Shown here: one piece after another, positions 47,806-60,404 of the stretch
Position numbering within the stretch: position 1 is the stretch's first letter
Layout: every line of letters starts with the position of its first letter
Origin: Annona cherimola
Taxonomy: Eukaryota; Streptophyta; Magnoliopsida; Magnoliales; Annonaceae
Assembly: GCA_030490835.1 (NCBI GenBank)
Contig: CM059971.1
Coordinates: 123,226,564-123,290,563 of the forward strand
DNA length: 64,000 nucleotides
Reading direction: 5' to 3'
Program-made: the position numbers and the translations under genes
The notes under the pieces: generated by a model
The model's database searches: none
What the model saw: the letters and a program-made list of their open reading frames with translations, nothing else
Told to the model about the DNA's origin: nothing

Positions 47806-48047
47806 GTATTTTAAATATTTATTTTTTATTTTTAAAAATTAGTGGTATTTTAGTAATTTTAAATTACCTAAAATGCCACTGATTTTTAAAAATCAAAAAT
47901 AAAAATAAAAAATACTCCAAAAATGGTAAAAATTTATGCACATTTTAAATACACATAGATTAACAATATTGTAAAAAAAATTTCAAAATAAAATAAAATA
48001 AAATAGGTATATGCGCCAGGGAGCCGGGAGCATACAATCGCAGTCTC
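47806..48047. mobile_element. Palindromic MITE E10, left arm truncated
   Basis: The right arm is complete and ends, on the other strand, GATTGTATGCTCCCGG and CTGGCGCATATACC, matching E1. The left arm begins abruptly at GTATTTTAAATATTTATTTT, missing about 110-150 bases including its tip. The same subfamily as E1. Confidence 0.7.
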
Positions 48048-48832
48048 ACTTTTATTTTGTGGGTCTGAGCTCTTATAAAAAGTGGGCCGAGCAAGGCTGG
48101 AAGGCGTCCAACCAATTTTCCAATTTTAGCTTTCAAGCTTATTTTAGGGAAGATAAGATCTTCTTCGTGCAAATTATTCAGATTTATTTTATAATTTTAT
48201 AATTTTATTTTCTTTGTTTTTAGTTGAATTTTATTGTATTTTAGTTCTTAGTTATAGTTTTATTGCACTTTAATTCTTAGTTGTAATTTTGTCTTGGATA
48301 TTTATATTTAATAAAATATTTTTTTCTAAATAATTCAAACTTTCATTGCCTCTATGTGGATTCAACCCGTCTTACTATCATTTTACGCTATAATTAATTA
48401 TTAGTTTTAATGAGAATCAATATAATTTGAGATTGGTGATTATGGATTTTTAACAATACTCCCGTGGTTGTATACCAACTACGTAACGTTTATTTGCAAA
48501 AATTAAGAATATCGCTTAATTTTGAAATTGTAAATGTACAAATATAGTTTACATATGTTTACAAATATACTCATGTCATAATGATGTCATAACTGCATGG
48601 GTCATTTGCAATTATAGTCAAACTATGTTGAAATTATTTATAATTTCTGAAAGTACGAGAATATATATCTCCAATTTTGATCAAATTAAGTGTATATTTG
48701 CAAATTATCTTGGAAATAACTACATGAACCGGTCCAACGGATATAAGATTTTAAGATTTAAAATTAAAAATGAATAAAGATAAAAAAAATTTGAATTATG
48801 AATAGTTTAATTATACATAATGTATTTATGAT

Positions 48833-48972
48833 AGAGTGATCCTCTCAGGCCTTTCGTCGCTAATCATTTTTTATTTTTTTATAAATATACTCATTTAGGT
48901 ATATTTCATCTATAATTCAAGTTTTTTTAGTTTTTGATATGTTTATATTTTTATTTTTAAAGATGGGGGTAT
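48833..48972. mobile_element. Half of a palindromic MITE, E11
   Basis: Starts AGAGTGATCCTCTCAGGCC and continues with ATAAATATACTCATTTAGGT and TTTTTGATATGTTTATATT, a left arm of the family. The facing arm is absent after AAAGATGGGGGTA. Confidence 0.5.
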
Positions 48973-50276
48973 TGATATGTTTTTCGATATGTTTTATGCG
49001 CATCTTGACGAATCAAAATCTAGTTCGCTTTAAATCATTTATTTAATTAGTAAATTAAGTTTCATCCATATAAATATATACATGTCATCATCTAAAAAAT
49101 ATTTAAATCAATTTAATAGACTGGTTTGATCGTTTATTTCAAAAATTCAATTAAATCATCTACAATATCATGTCTAGGTAAATAAACGATTACATAAATC
49201 AATTAAAAATAATTACATAAACCGTTATTATTATATTTTAACACATCTGTAAATTGGTCTAAGTATTTTTTTTTTCATAACTTACACATGATTATACACT
49301 TTTTTAGCATGCATGGCCCGTCCAAGAATTTGATTGAAATAATTTTTGCAATATTAAAATAGTTCTGTTAAATAAAATAAATGCATGATGTTTTAGTTTC
49401 GTCGTCCAGACGAGCCCAAAATGAGATCGCACTTTAAAATCTTCAATAGCATACATATATACCATTGAAGTATGAGCAATCATTCAATATGGGTGGATTG
49501 TATAGAGACTCCACGCATATTTTGATTAATGCTACTTGTTTTTATCATATTATCTACAACAATATTTTATTGGAAACATGTATTTTTTGTGAAAAACTAT
49601 TATTTGTTTAATGCCACATGTTGCCGATGCATGTGAACACGCCGTAACGTTGTAGCGAAGTGACGCGTCACCGTCACATGTCCAAGCTCAGTATTAGCCC
49701 ATTAAGTGATTATTCAGCCCATGGGTTTCAAGTATGTTAATGCCTTTTCTTTAAAACTTTTTCATTGGTCCAGTTTAGAACGTCTCAGCCCGCCAACGAG
49801 CGAAAATCTTATTGCGTTTTCTTTTGCAAAGCTAAGCCCAAACCCAATAGACTGGACTTATAAATAGAGTTCAAGTAAATCCTAACCAGATTTTTCTATT
49901 TTTATTTAATGCAAAATATATCGTCTGCATAATCTATATATTATTTATTCATATTTGTGTACTTATATTATTTATATTTACGTTTAAATAGATGTTTATC
50001 ATTTTGAAGTTACATTATAGATAAATTATATCATTTTCATTTATATTTTTAATCTTTACATTTGTTAATTTATCCTTTTATCCTTTTTGGAAAAGAAAAT
50101 TATTTTTACAAATATATTATATTATTATGTTTTTCTTGATTTAATTAGGAGATATTATTATTTTCATTTTGATGATTATTAGTTTACATTTACATGGAAC
50201 TTGAAATTTTTTAAAAAATAACTGATCCGATTTTTCACCTAAGCTCTATTTACATATATAGTGTAGTTACAGCCCA
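48973..50276. other. AT-rich intergenic DNA, no gene seen
   Basis: A small less AT-rich patch at 49640-49870 has no recognisable frame. Confidence 0.4.
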
Positions 50277-50936
50277 GCTACTAGTAGGGGTGGGAATCGG
50301 GGCGGGTCGGGGCGGGTCAGGGTGTGCCCAACCCTGACCCTACCTTTCAAAAATCTGGTTTGACCCTTATTTTTTTTCGGGTCGGGACAAGGTCGGTTTG
50401 ACCCTTACTTTTTTTCACTCGATATTGGGACAAAATTCGGGTCGGGAACGGGTCGGTTTCGGGACGACGGGTCGGGTAAAAACTACGGGTCAAGTAAAAA
50501 TTTATTACGAATTTATGAACCCATCAAGTTAAAGACATATCTGTATTAAATTTAACTACTATATGCTCAAATCTATTACTAATTAGTCAAAGTAAAATCT
50601 AAATACTTAAATAAAACATGAGTATTTATTCACCTATATAAGAACAAGTTAATGAAACATACCTCATTCAAAATTTTGTTTACAATTTGAATATTGAACC
50701 ACTAATTGTTTGAACTCATTCCATGTCCTTTGTTGTTTACCTTCAACAAAAATAATAATAATGTCACAATTAGAATTAAAATGATAACTGTTTAAGTATG
50801 TAGCAGGAGAGCAGTTTTACCTGAAAAGTAGAAAAAATGTTGATAATACTTTTGTGTTGTAATGAAAGCTTCTAGAAGTATTTTGTAAATGTCAAATCAT
50901 ATCATTTGCATTTTGGGAAAAAATCAAAAAATATTT

Positions 50937-51160
50937 CCAATTAATCATGCTGCTTCTATTGGGTTAAACAATGCATGATATCAATGCCAAACAGAAATAA
51001 CCAATTAATCATGCTGCTTCTATTGGGTTAAACAATGCATGATATCAATGCCAAACAGAAATAACCAATTAATCATGCTGCAACTATTGGGTTAAACAAT
51101 GCATGATATCAATGTCAAACAGAAATAACCAATTAATGAATTAATCATGCTGCAACTATT
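50937..51160. repeat. 64-bp tandem repeat inside the hAT-like element
   Basis: Copies of CCAATTAATCATGCTGCTTC, TATTGGGTTAAACAATGC and ATGATATCAATGCCAAACAG start at 50937, 51001, 51065 and (partial) 51129. Units one and two are identical; three carries small changes. A 29-bp duplication (CGCAATTATGTATTCCAAAT) follows at about 51178-51240. Confidence 0.9.
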
Positions 51161-51469
51161 TTTATTAATAAATATATTGCAATTATGTATTCCAAATGCA
51201 ACCAAATCGCAATTATGTATTCCAAATGCAACCAAACAGAAATAACTACTGACTACTGTTGTTAGAGGGAATGGAGATTTAGGGAATTTGCATAACAGAA
51301 ATCCAAATCCAAGATTTTGCATAACAAGATTTGGATGCGGGCGGAAGGGAATAATCTGAATTTTGAAAACAGCTGTCTGTTTTGAAAATGACAAGTATTA
51401 TACAATAATCTGAATTTGCAGAACAAGATTTCCACCTTAATTGAAAATATTATTTTATTAGGCAGCAGA

Positions 51470-51945
51470 TGCGGGCGGGAGGGAAATGGGAATGACGATT
51501 CAGGCATTCAACATTTCAGCCATACCACTGGTAGATGCAAGAGGCGACAGCTGCTGCTCGAGCCGGAATGGCCACGACGACGACAGGGCAGATGCTTCTG
51601 CTCAACTAGAAGACGCTGCTCGAGTGGACGGAAGCTGCTGCTCGACGGCGATGGCAGACGCTGGCCTCGAGAGGGGACGGCGACAGCTGCTGCACAAGCT
51701 GGAAATGTCCACGGCAACGACGATGGTGACGACAGGGAAGAGTGGCGGAAGACGCTGCTGCAGTGTTGCTCAGCGAGAAGATGCTGCTCGACGATGATGG
51801 CAGACGCTCTGCTCGACGATGATGGCAGACGCTGGCCTCGAGCGGGGACGACGACAAGGGCCGGCGGTCGCTATGGGAAGGAGGGACGGCGACAAGCAGC
51901 TAAGCAGGGGACGACGACAAGCAGCTAAGCAGGGAGACGATTGAA
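51470..51945. repeat. GC-rich low-complexity block inside the hAT-like element
   Basis: Irregular repeats of CTGCTGCTCGA, GATGGCAGACGCT, GGCCTCGAG and GGGGACGACGACAAG. Open frames on both strands (for example plus 51416-51928) give Arg/Asp/Gly-rich strings with no family match and follow the repeats. Not supported as genes. Confidence 0.6.
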
Positions 51946-52217
51946 GGTAGGGTTTTGCTCAGGGTACTCGTCTACTCGAGCAGAGTAATAAGCAGGCTTC
52001 TACAGTCAGCGGGGCGGGGCGGGTCGGGACGGGTCAGCGGTATAAGCGGGTCGGGATCCGCCAGGTCCGCCCCGACCCGCTCTTTTTAACCATTTTCAAC
52101 ACTGCGACCCGCCCCGCCACAGCCGGGTACATACTCCGCCCCGCCCCGGTATAAAACAGGGTCGGGTCGGGGCGGGTCACGGGTCGACCCGCCCCGATTC
52201 CCACCCCTAGCTACTAG

Positions 52218-54260
52218 TGGAGCACTTTTAGTGGAAAAGCAGTTTTTATTTGCTTCATTTACAACCACGCTGTTCAAGGCATTATTTTTTTTTTCAAGGC
52301 AATTTAGCATATAGGATTTCTTGCATAACACGAATTTGTCTGAATCTCTCCCAGAAAGGGAGAATTTACAAAAACAGTTCTCCCGGATCGTAGGGGTTTA
52401 CAATTCTCCTTAGAATAGAAATTTTATTAAAATTTCACCTGATATAGGGATAGGAACATTTCCGTTCATATTGTGAGAGTTGTAAATATATTTGATTGTA
52501 ATATCAATTGTTCTATGGTATAAAAAATCCCAATCAAAAACAAAATCACCGTAAAGTTGCTTAGAAGTTCTTGATTCTTTGTGGTTCTAAAATACTTTGA
52601 TTTTCCCACCTAAGCCTTCGATTGACTACGCAGTTTCTAAGTACTGCACTTTTGAAGAAGTCAATGTGATAAATTCAACTACATGTTTGGCAGGGGTGAT
52701 CGTGGCTTGTATATTTTAGCTTTTTCTTTTTTCCGTCTAATCTTATAGTGAAAACTCTGAATTAGAAAGGCTTAATTGCTTTGTTTTTTTGAACCCGGCT
52801 AATTTTGGGTGAAATCTATATAATACTCATCAATTTTACTTCTAATTTTATTTATAATCATAAACTTTTAAAATTTTCAAATATATCTACGTATTTTGCC
52901 CAAAATTCCATATATATTTATTCTCCTATGTAAAATAATAAATATGCTAAAAACCTAATTATGCATTTATAAATAAAAATCACATTCAAATGATATATAA
53001 TTCTATAAGGGTAGAAGTATGACTCTATGGTTATAAAAGTATTAAAAATACATTTAAATATAAATTTTTAGCTTAGAATTAAGGCATATTTATTATTTCA
53101 TAAAGGGTCATGAGTATGAATATAGTTTTGGGCAAATACACAAGTACATTCGGAATTTTTAAAAGTTCATGAATATAAGTATGATTAACAGTTGGATATA
53201 TGTAAAATTTATCTTCTAATTTTCTTCCGTAGCAAAGGTACATGTAACATATAAAACATGAGCGTACAATCTAAAGTATGAGTGAGAGTGTGAGACTTAG
53301 GTGGTCAACTCACTAGTATCTAAACTGGATTAGGGTAGATTTTAAGTAAATAAATATTATTCAATTAGTGTAAGATAAGTTTCGAAGTCCAAATATCTAG
53401 AACTAATTCGAATTACTAGCATATATTTTAATATTTCTTTTATGAAATATATTTTATACCAAAAGATATAAAATATATCCTTTATGTATATAAAAAGTTA
53501 TTTAATTCATCCATTAAATAGAATATTTAATAAATTTATTTGAATGACATATTACTATCATATTAATTATAAGTTTTAAGTAAGACTAGTAATGGGATTA
53601 TAGTTTGAAAATAATATAAATATCATCTTAAAGAATAAATTCAGAATCAAACCGATCTTAAAAGAAAAATGTACTCGAGCAAGCTTCTAATTTACTTAAC
53701 TTAAAATAAGATAGGATAAGAGTTTTTGAAAATAAGATATTAACTCTAAACCGAACCGACCTGCTGTAAGTTGCACCCCTTATTTTAAAGTTTTCATAAT
53801 ATTGTTACATGCATTATTGATTTTTAGACTAATATTGGGCATTAAAATTTTCGTACCAAACATAAGTATTTTTATCTTTTTCTCCGCCCCATTCCGATGC
53901 AAACCTCCCAACTGACGCACGTACCAAATATAATAAGTATTTTCTACCTTCAACTCGGCCGGGTTTAATTAATGTAGAACTGCTCCCTACCCGGATCGAA
54001 TTGCTTGGATTTAAAGCAAACTTGTAATAAGATGTCACCCAAGCAGGGCTATCTCCACGAGTTTCAACTCTCAAGAAGGTTGATCGCGTCACCAATAACA
54101 AATCAAAACAATCTCCCTTCGCACGTGCATAGAACATGCTTAGCAATGAAATTTAGCTGGCGTCCTATCGACTTCCACACCAGCACGTGTCGCCCCATGT
54201 TCATGTTGCCCTCATGAAAAGATTATTCGGTTAAAAATTCAGGCCAGCAACAGTCTTAAT
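52218..54260. other. AT-rich intergenic DNA, no gene seen
   Basis: A hAT-like end (CTGTAAGTTGCACCCCTTA) stands alone near 53765-53785; I could not find its partner. A less AT-rich patch at 53880-54220 is open on both strands but unrecognised. Confidence 0.35.
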
Positions 54261-54500
54261 TTTTTTTTTGATTGAAGTATATTTACAACATATTTCAACA
54301 CATATCACATTCAAAGTTCTGAGACAATTTTAACAATATTTCCAAAGGGAGACCACCAGCTCCCAACCGAACAAGGGGGACCACACATGCCCCCATGGAA
54401 AGTTTTTGGTTCGAAATCCCATGCGGAATTCGAACACGCGACGGGCGGAACGAAAGCTTTCATTCCGCGTCCGTCGACCAAACGAGCGCCGCTCGTTTGG
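54261..54500 (-). mobile_element. SINE, minus-strand copy
   Basis: About 240 bp. Read on the minus strand it starts CCAAACGAGCGGCGCTCGTT, has a B-box-like GTGTTCGAATTCC, a body with TGTGTGGTCCCCCTTGTTCG and GGGAGCTGGTGGTCTCCC, and ends in a poly-A tail (poly-T at 54261-54269). A short duplication GTCTTAAT lies on both sides (54253-54260 and 54508-54516). It is clearly the same family as 62700-62970. Confidence 0.85.
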
Positions 54501-54589
54501 CAACAATCGTCTTAATTAATGCAGCACTCAACCTTCAAATATTGTACGTGAAACTTTTCATAAATATATATATGAAAAATATTAAGGTG

Positions 54590-55714
54590 TAGTTATCTGC
54601 TCCATAAATTACGATGCAGCTATCTCAAAATGAGTCTCACATGATCATAAAATTATAATCTATTTCACTTATTGTATTTAAAATTGTGTATTCTATTACC
54701 ATTCCAATTGGATATGTGTATGGACTCAAAATAGTTTAATATAAATAACAATTTTAAAGTAGTTTTTCAACAAATAAACCATTTGTTATAAAATTTATAC
54801 ATAGATAAATGATTGTATAAAGTATCAATTCATTTAAGTACATATAGAGCCCATTTTGGGCCAAATGTACGATAAGTTCTAGTGCAAGCAAATGCACGGG
54901 AACATATCTCTCTTTATATATTGTGCATAAAACTATAAAAGGTTATTTTCATGAGTTTATTAGATTTAAAACTCTTTTGAATGTTAGGAAGATCTAAGTC
55001 ATTTATTATATATGGGGATGTTTCGATGAGACATCCTCTCTATGTAACTCCTTCCGTTTTCAATATTTAGATGGTTGATAAAAAATTTGCTTTATCTATT
55101 GTATTTAGCGTCACTTATATTATTATGAAAATTTTTTTGTCCGTCTACCATTATTGTATATGGGTCTTATCTAAAAATATGTAAAATCAAAGTAATAAAA
55201 TGATTTAATGTTAAATATCAACTTTTAAGCAGTTTTTCAACATCTAAATCGTCTAAAATATTATTACAATATAAGTAAATGATTGTACAAAGTATTATTA
55301 TATTCCAATACATACGTGAATGGATCTAATCATTTTTTTAATTTACACATGCATATAACTATTTTTGAGTAAATGTGACCTATGCACATGTTAGATTTGA
55401 ATGAAACTCAGTCTCATAACTAAATAAATAATATTAAATATAATGAATTGATTGAATTTTACATATCAGAAATGATGTTAAATACAATAGATGGAGTAGA
55501 TTTTACATCAACCATTAAAATTTTAAAAATGGAAGGGATGACATAGAAAATAAGTTTCATAGAAGCGGGACCGATTATATTATATTATATTCTCATATTT
55601 AGAAATTTTTCACAAATTTTTTTTATTATTTCTCAGGTCTATACGTATCAAACTACTCTAATGTCACTATAACTTAGTTAGTGTGCAGAAAGATTTTAGT
55701 ATAAATAGTGACTA
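54590..55714. repeat. Inverted-repeat region containing family F3 blocks
   Basis: Bounded by GGTGTAGTTATCTGC and, on the other strand, GGTGTAGTCACTATT. Inside are blocks with AGTTTTTCAACATCTAAATC and GTCTAAAATATTATT (near 55232) and related sequence near 54765, the F3 motif also found at 56.0, 59.1 and 60.6 kb. Possibly one 1.1 kb element; the ends are inferred. Confidence 0.4.
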
Positions 55715-55914
55715 CACCGCTCCAGCTATAGCCGTGCTTCCAACTAAACAAGGCTGTCACCTCGTCACTGGCTCATCAACCCGAAAATACCAATACCTCT
55801 TACTTAAGCCTCTGATCCACCATTCTCACGTCTAAGCACTCCGTACGTATCAGCCACGGAAATAAAATATAGAGAGAGAGAGATTTGATCATGTGCAGAT
55901 GGACTGAAATGAGC

Positions 55915-56215
55915 CCCCACATATTAGATTGCAATGAAACTTCATATAATTATTTATTCATATAAAAATCATAATTTAGACGGTTTAGATATTAAAAATA
56001 CCACTTTAAACTTAATATTTACGTTAAACTATTTTATTACCTTGATTTTGAACCATTTTAAGATGGAGACCATATGCATGTTGGATTTCAATGAAAATTG
56101 GTATGCTAATAAAGTGAACAATTCTAAATACAATGGAAGAGGTAGATTTCCAATTCGTGATCAAGTGAATCCTACAGTGCATGGACTGCACGGTGTAATC
56201 TGATGTACTAAAACA
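55915..56215 (+). repeat. Dispersed repeat, family F3
   Basis: TTTAGACGGTTTAGATATTA, then TTTTAAGATGGAGACCATAT, TTGGATTTCAATGAAAATTG and CCTACAGTGCATGGACTGCA. It matches the reverse complement of 60405-60715 over about 300 bases. Short frames in both copies come from this shared sequence. Confidence 0.65.
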
Positions 56216-57401
56216 TTTTCCATGCATATATATATATATATATATAGAAATTTGGCACGCGTCCATTTGTTACACCAAACCAACTCTTGAGGTCTTCTCA
56301 TGGGAACCCGGCTTACAAAAGAGTACTGTGCGCTTTCTCATGGATATAGCATTTTAACTGATTTTTTGTTAGCTGTAATATAAGATTTAAACCGTTTATT
56401 GTCCACGTTTTCCATATTAAAATCACTATATAAAAAATTAGATATATCGGATATGTATATAATCAGTCATAATTAGCATCCAGAAATAAGATCTAAACCG
56501 TTAATCTATATGCACTGATTTATATAATATTAATTACTTATTTATAAATCAAATTCACACACTATGTTCAACACAATAAGATATACATATAGGAAAAGAC
56601 GTAAGTCGATATAATATTCATGTAACTTATATTTTAATAAATTGATCTACTAAATTCTAATAAAAATAATTAATTTTTATAATATAATATTAATTTTTAA
56701 CTAATCATCAAAGTCAATGATTTAGATATTAAAAAATAAATTTTATTTAGTATATTTTTAACACATGCTTCACTGGTGGAAAAGAGCTCGGTGTTATATA
56801 TGATCATCTGTCTTCTTATCGTACCAGAAAGGTAGAGACTCCGGCGCATGCATGTTCACACGCCACGTCTTACTATAGTCAAGTAAATAGCCATAAGTCA
56901 CGCAAGGCCTGATCCAGCGGAATTGACACTACGTGTGTATGGCCCTGGCTTCGAGTTCTAAGGGAGGAATAGTATCAATTTATCAATCTAATAGTTATTA
57001 TATTGGCTTGCATATGAGTCTGCGAAAGCCCATGGGCTAACAACAACATGTATAAAACCTTTGCATCAACAGTTCCACTAATTTCGATCTTATTGCCAGA
57101 ACAGAAGGACAACGCAGCAGTAGAAATACTGCAGACAGTTTTCAACTACATGTGGGTGTGAATAAGCTAATACTAGAAATTACAAGCCAAACCAAATGTA
57201 AGTATCATGCAACTATGCATTTTCTCTTATTGACCGCACAACCTGTATACAGACAGCAGCATACCTGCATGAAGGATGGAAGACAAATGTTTGTAGAGAT
57301 ACATCATCTATCGATCCGCAAGTATATCCCCCTGTATTCTATCTCCCAGTAGTAATTATTCTCTCTTTCTTTTACATCTAGAACTGCATTTTAATCTCTC
57401 C
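56216..57401. other. Intergenic DNA and 3' flank of the STIG1-like gene
   Basis: An (AT)n microsatellite at 56226-56246, otherwise AT-rich. The last few hundred bases before 57401 are less AT-rich and probably include the 3' untranslated region of the minus-strand gene. Confidence 0.4.
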
Positions 57402-57875
57402 TCAAGCATACCCACAAACCCCGTACTCGCATCTCACGCCCGGCTTGCACTTCCTGTTGCACTTGCCACAGTGATCGACGTTGTAAGCTATGTCCGTGCA
57501 CTGGCCATTGCAGCAAAGCTGTCCAAAAGAGCATCTCCTGCCGCACACACCGCAGTTGTTCCGATCGCCTAGCACATTCCGGCAATGCACCTTGCAGCAT
57601 TGGAGGAGGCCCGTGCTGTTGTTTACTGAGACGCCCGGACAGATGTTCCTAGACCCCTGCTCGCACCTCGAGCCCCTCCTGATCGTGTTGGTCGCGAGGA
57701 AACGGCTGCCGGAGCGGAGATTAAGACCAAGGAAGGGGTTGTCCACGACGTATTCCTCGGCATCTTCCATCTCCGGATCATCGAATGCAAGACGAGCATT
57801 TGCGAGGAGGGCGAAGGTGAGAGTAATAGAGAGAACGGCGGCGAGCTTGAAATGAGGGAGCTGGGTGGCAGCCAT
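57402..57875 (-). CDS. STIG1-like secreted cysteine-rich protein
   Basis: Intronless, 157 residues from the ATG at 57875. The in-frame ATG at 57905 would put ten charged residues before the signal peptide, so the inner start is preferred. Residues 1-28 (MAATQLPHFKLAAVLSITLT and on) form a signal peptide. A variable acidic stretch and NPFLGLNLRSGSRFLATN follow. The C-terminal half has 16 cysteines in the STIG1 pattern (LQCCKVHCRNVLGDRNNCGV, CSFGQLCCNGQC, then NVDHCGKCNRKCKPG). STIG1-family proteins are extracellular; in Solanaceae stigmas they promote pollen-tube growth through a receptor kinase, and an Arabidopsis relative (GRI) acts in oxidative cell-death signalling. Which role applies here cannot be read from the sequence. 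Confidence 0.93.
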   Translation of the reverse strand: MAATQLPHFKLAAVLSITLTFALLANARLAFDDPEMEDAEEYVVDNPFLGLNLRSGSRFLATNTIRRGSRCEQGSRNICPGVSVNNSTGLLQCCKVHCRNVLGDRNNCGVCGRRCSFGQLCCNGQCTDIAYNVDHCGKCNRKCKPGVRCEYGVCGYA

Positions 57876-57905
57876 TCTCTCTCTGTCCCACGCTCGCTCG
57901 TACAA

Positions 57906-58929
57906 GTCTCTCTAGCTAGTAGCTACCACTGCACAAGAGGAAGTACGAAGATGGCGGGTATTTGAAGGTGGGAATATTGATAAAATATTCCTTGATTTAA
58001 GGGACCTAAGGGAGGACTGTAAGCACTAAGAAACTGCGTATGCCCACGCAACTCGTAGATTAGATACTTCATTTTACCGCCAATGCACTATTACCCATTA
58101 ATTAAAATTCCTATTTAATTAAGTCCACCTCAGTCGGTTCACTTGGACTGCAAGATTCAGGATTTAAAAAAAAAAAAAAAAAAAAAAGGCCACACATCTG
58201 GGGAGTTATCATACGCTTGAAGAGTCCGAGTGGGCCACACCTCTTATCACAGTTCAACTTGGGACATCGAATGTTACCCTGAGAATCTAATTAGGCGAAA
58301 TAGTCGAGATTAAAACGTTTATTGCTGCACGTGGAAAGCAGTAGGCACGTGTGGGATGGGTTCTTGGAATGAATTTCATTTGGAGGGCTAACGCGGACGG
58401 TGGCGAGGGCGTGCGAAGATCTGCTTTTCCGGCGCTAAAACCGTGCGGCGTAGAGAATTTACAAGCCCGGACTTCAGGGCAATAAAAGCTCCACATGCTC
58501 GCCCCTCCGCGGAGTCGGACTACCGATTTGTTAAACAAATCTCAACCGCATCTTGCCTTCCGCTCATCAAAACCGCACAAATCTTGATGATGGATATCTA
58601 GTAGTCATCCGAAAATCGAGACTCAAGTCGGGTTGACCTGCAAAATGGAATTCTTTAGAGCCGCCAAATTCCTGAAATGCCCCTTATTCTACGAATGTAG
58701 ATCTGAACTTGCTACGTTATTTTGGCTGGTCATCAGGAATGCAGAGGACATACTGTCAAGCAATCCAAGCCCTTGCAAATTATCTTTGTTCCCATTAGCA
58801 CCCCTAGGAACCAATCATCCACTTCCCTAGCTAGCTAGTAGGTAAAGTAGTCCTGCCATTTTTTTTTTATGTGTATTCATATACACGCGAATATTTGTAT
58901 GAATTAAGTTCCGTAGAAGTGATTTCGTG
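57906..58929. other. Upstream flank of the STIG1-like gene
   Basis: Likely promoter region near 57910-58010. A 21-base A run lies at 58167-58187. A GC-richer patch at 58320-58560 contains GCACGTGT and open frames that resemble no family. Confidence 0.4.
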
Positions 58930-59400
58930 AAATTCTTTTCATTTTTAAAATATTAATCTTTGATAGAAAATTCAATTCATTTATTACTATTTGTTTAGTT
59001 TGGAGACCAAGTTTCATCCCAATCTAATATGTAGAGAGGTAACATTTGCTCAAAAATAGGTAAATTCATATGCAAATTATGAAAAATACTTAGATCCATT
59101 CACATGTGTATTAGAATGTAACAATACTTTATAAGATCATATATCTACATTTATTGATATTTTAAATGATTTAGATGTTGAAAAAAACTACTTTAAAGTT
59201 TATATTTTGATATTGAACTATTTTATTACGTTGATTTTACACATTTATAGATCAGATCCATGTACGGTAAAATAAAAAAAATCAAAAGGGTTTCCAGATT
59301 CTATAAATTGTGTTAAATATAATTGATAGAGTAAATTTTCTATCAACTATCAAGATTTTAAAAATGAATGGATTTCATAGAAGCGTCCCCGTTATATATA
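58930..59400 (+). repeat. Dispersed repeat, family F3, diverged
   Basis: TGATTTAGATGTTGAAAAAA, CTACTTTAAAGTTTATATTT and AACTATTTTATTACGTTGAT near 59165-59235 match the F3 copy at 55970-56045. Confidence 0.5.
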
Positions 59401-60404
59401 TATTACATTTTCTCAAATGATATTACAATAACACCTTGAGAAATTCTTACAACATTCAACTACTTTTCTACAAATATCTTACCAATACTCTAATTTTTCC
59501 TACAAATATTCCTAAAAAACCCAAAAATGGATGATCCCACAATAATTTTTAGAGAGAAAATTGCCATTACTAAAACTCTTTAAAACTGCAATAACTGGGG
59601 TTTGAAAACATGTCCCAACACAATGGGAAAAAACGGCTTACAACTGAGGCAAAAGCCTCAATGGCATAGTCGTGCCATTTCTTCCTTTCAATTTTGTTAA
59701 TATTAGAAATTTGTATTATAATTGTCAAAAGAATTAAAATTATATTAGACTAGATATTTTCAAATATGGATTTTTGCTAATATACTTACAAAGTTTGACT
59801 AATATTGCATCTACATCTTTATATTTGCCAAATTTACAAATATGCCTAAAAAGTTTGTATAGTATGACATTTTTATTAAAACGCAGGTAGAATTTTCTAT
59901 AAAATAATGATAATGCCCTTTTAGTAAAATAATACATTTGTAATTTTCTTAAATATTATAGACATATTTTCTATTTCATTATTTTATATATTTTTACATA
60001 CATTATTATTTTATTTTTTTGCAAATATGTTTATAATATTTGCAAAAATCGTAAGTATAATACTTAGTTTAAAAGGCATTATTAGCATTTTACATAAAAT
60101 TCTGATGACTTTTTAATGAAAGGAACACATTTATAATTTTATGCCATCTTTGTGCATATATTTATAATTTCAACAAACTTCCGAACATGAATATAATATT
60201 GGTCAAATTTTGCAGTCATATTTATAAAAAACTCTTACAAATGTAAATATATATATATCAAGTTCTCGGTAATTGACGATCCGAAAAGAATTTTCGGGCA
60301 CTGAGTTATTTCTCTTTTTTGAGCCAGCCGTCACTGATCATGAAAACGTGCATTTGACTTTGATCATACGATATAAGAATAATTATATATATATATATAT
60401 AGGA
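59401..60404. other. AT-rich intergenic DNA, no gene seen
   Basis: Only chance frames and two (AT)n runs (60248-60258, 60383-60401). Confidence 0.4.

Larger units (their letters stand above)
50285..52209. mobile_element. Non-autonomous hAT-like element, 1.9 kb
   Basis: Ends TAGGGGTGGGAATCGGGGCG on both strands, inside longer subterminal GGGTCGGG repeats. A perfect 8-bp duplication GCTACTAG flanks it (50277-50284 and 52210-52217). No transposase frame. The interior holds a 64-bp tandem repeat and a GC-rich low-complexity block. The long identical ends and intact duplication suggest a fairly recent insertion. Confidence 0.9.

Noticed and set aside
51416..51928. 170-codon frame rich in Arg, Asp and Gly, with overlapping frames on the other strand.
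   Set aside because: Low-complexity GC-rich repeats keep several frames open at once; no domain is recognisable.
54395..54592. A tRNA-like GTTCGAA box considered as a tRNA gene.
   Set aside because: It is the B-box-like part of a SINE with flanking duplication and poly-A tail; no tRNA cloverleaf can be drawn.
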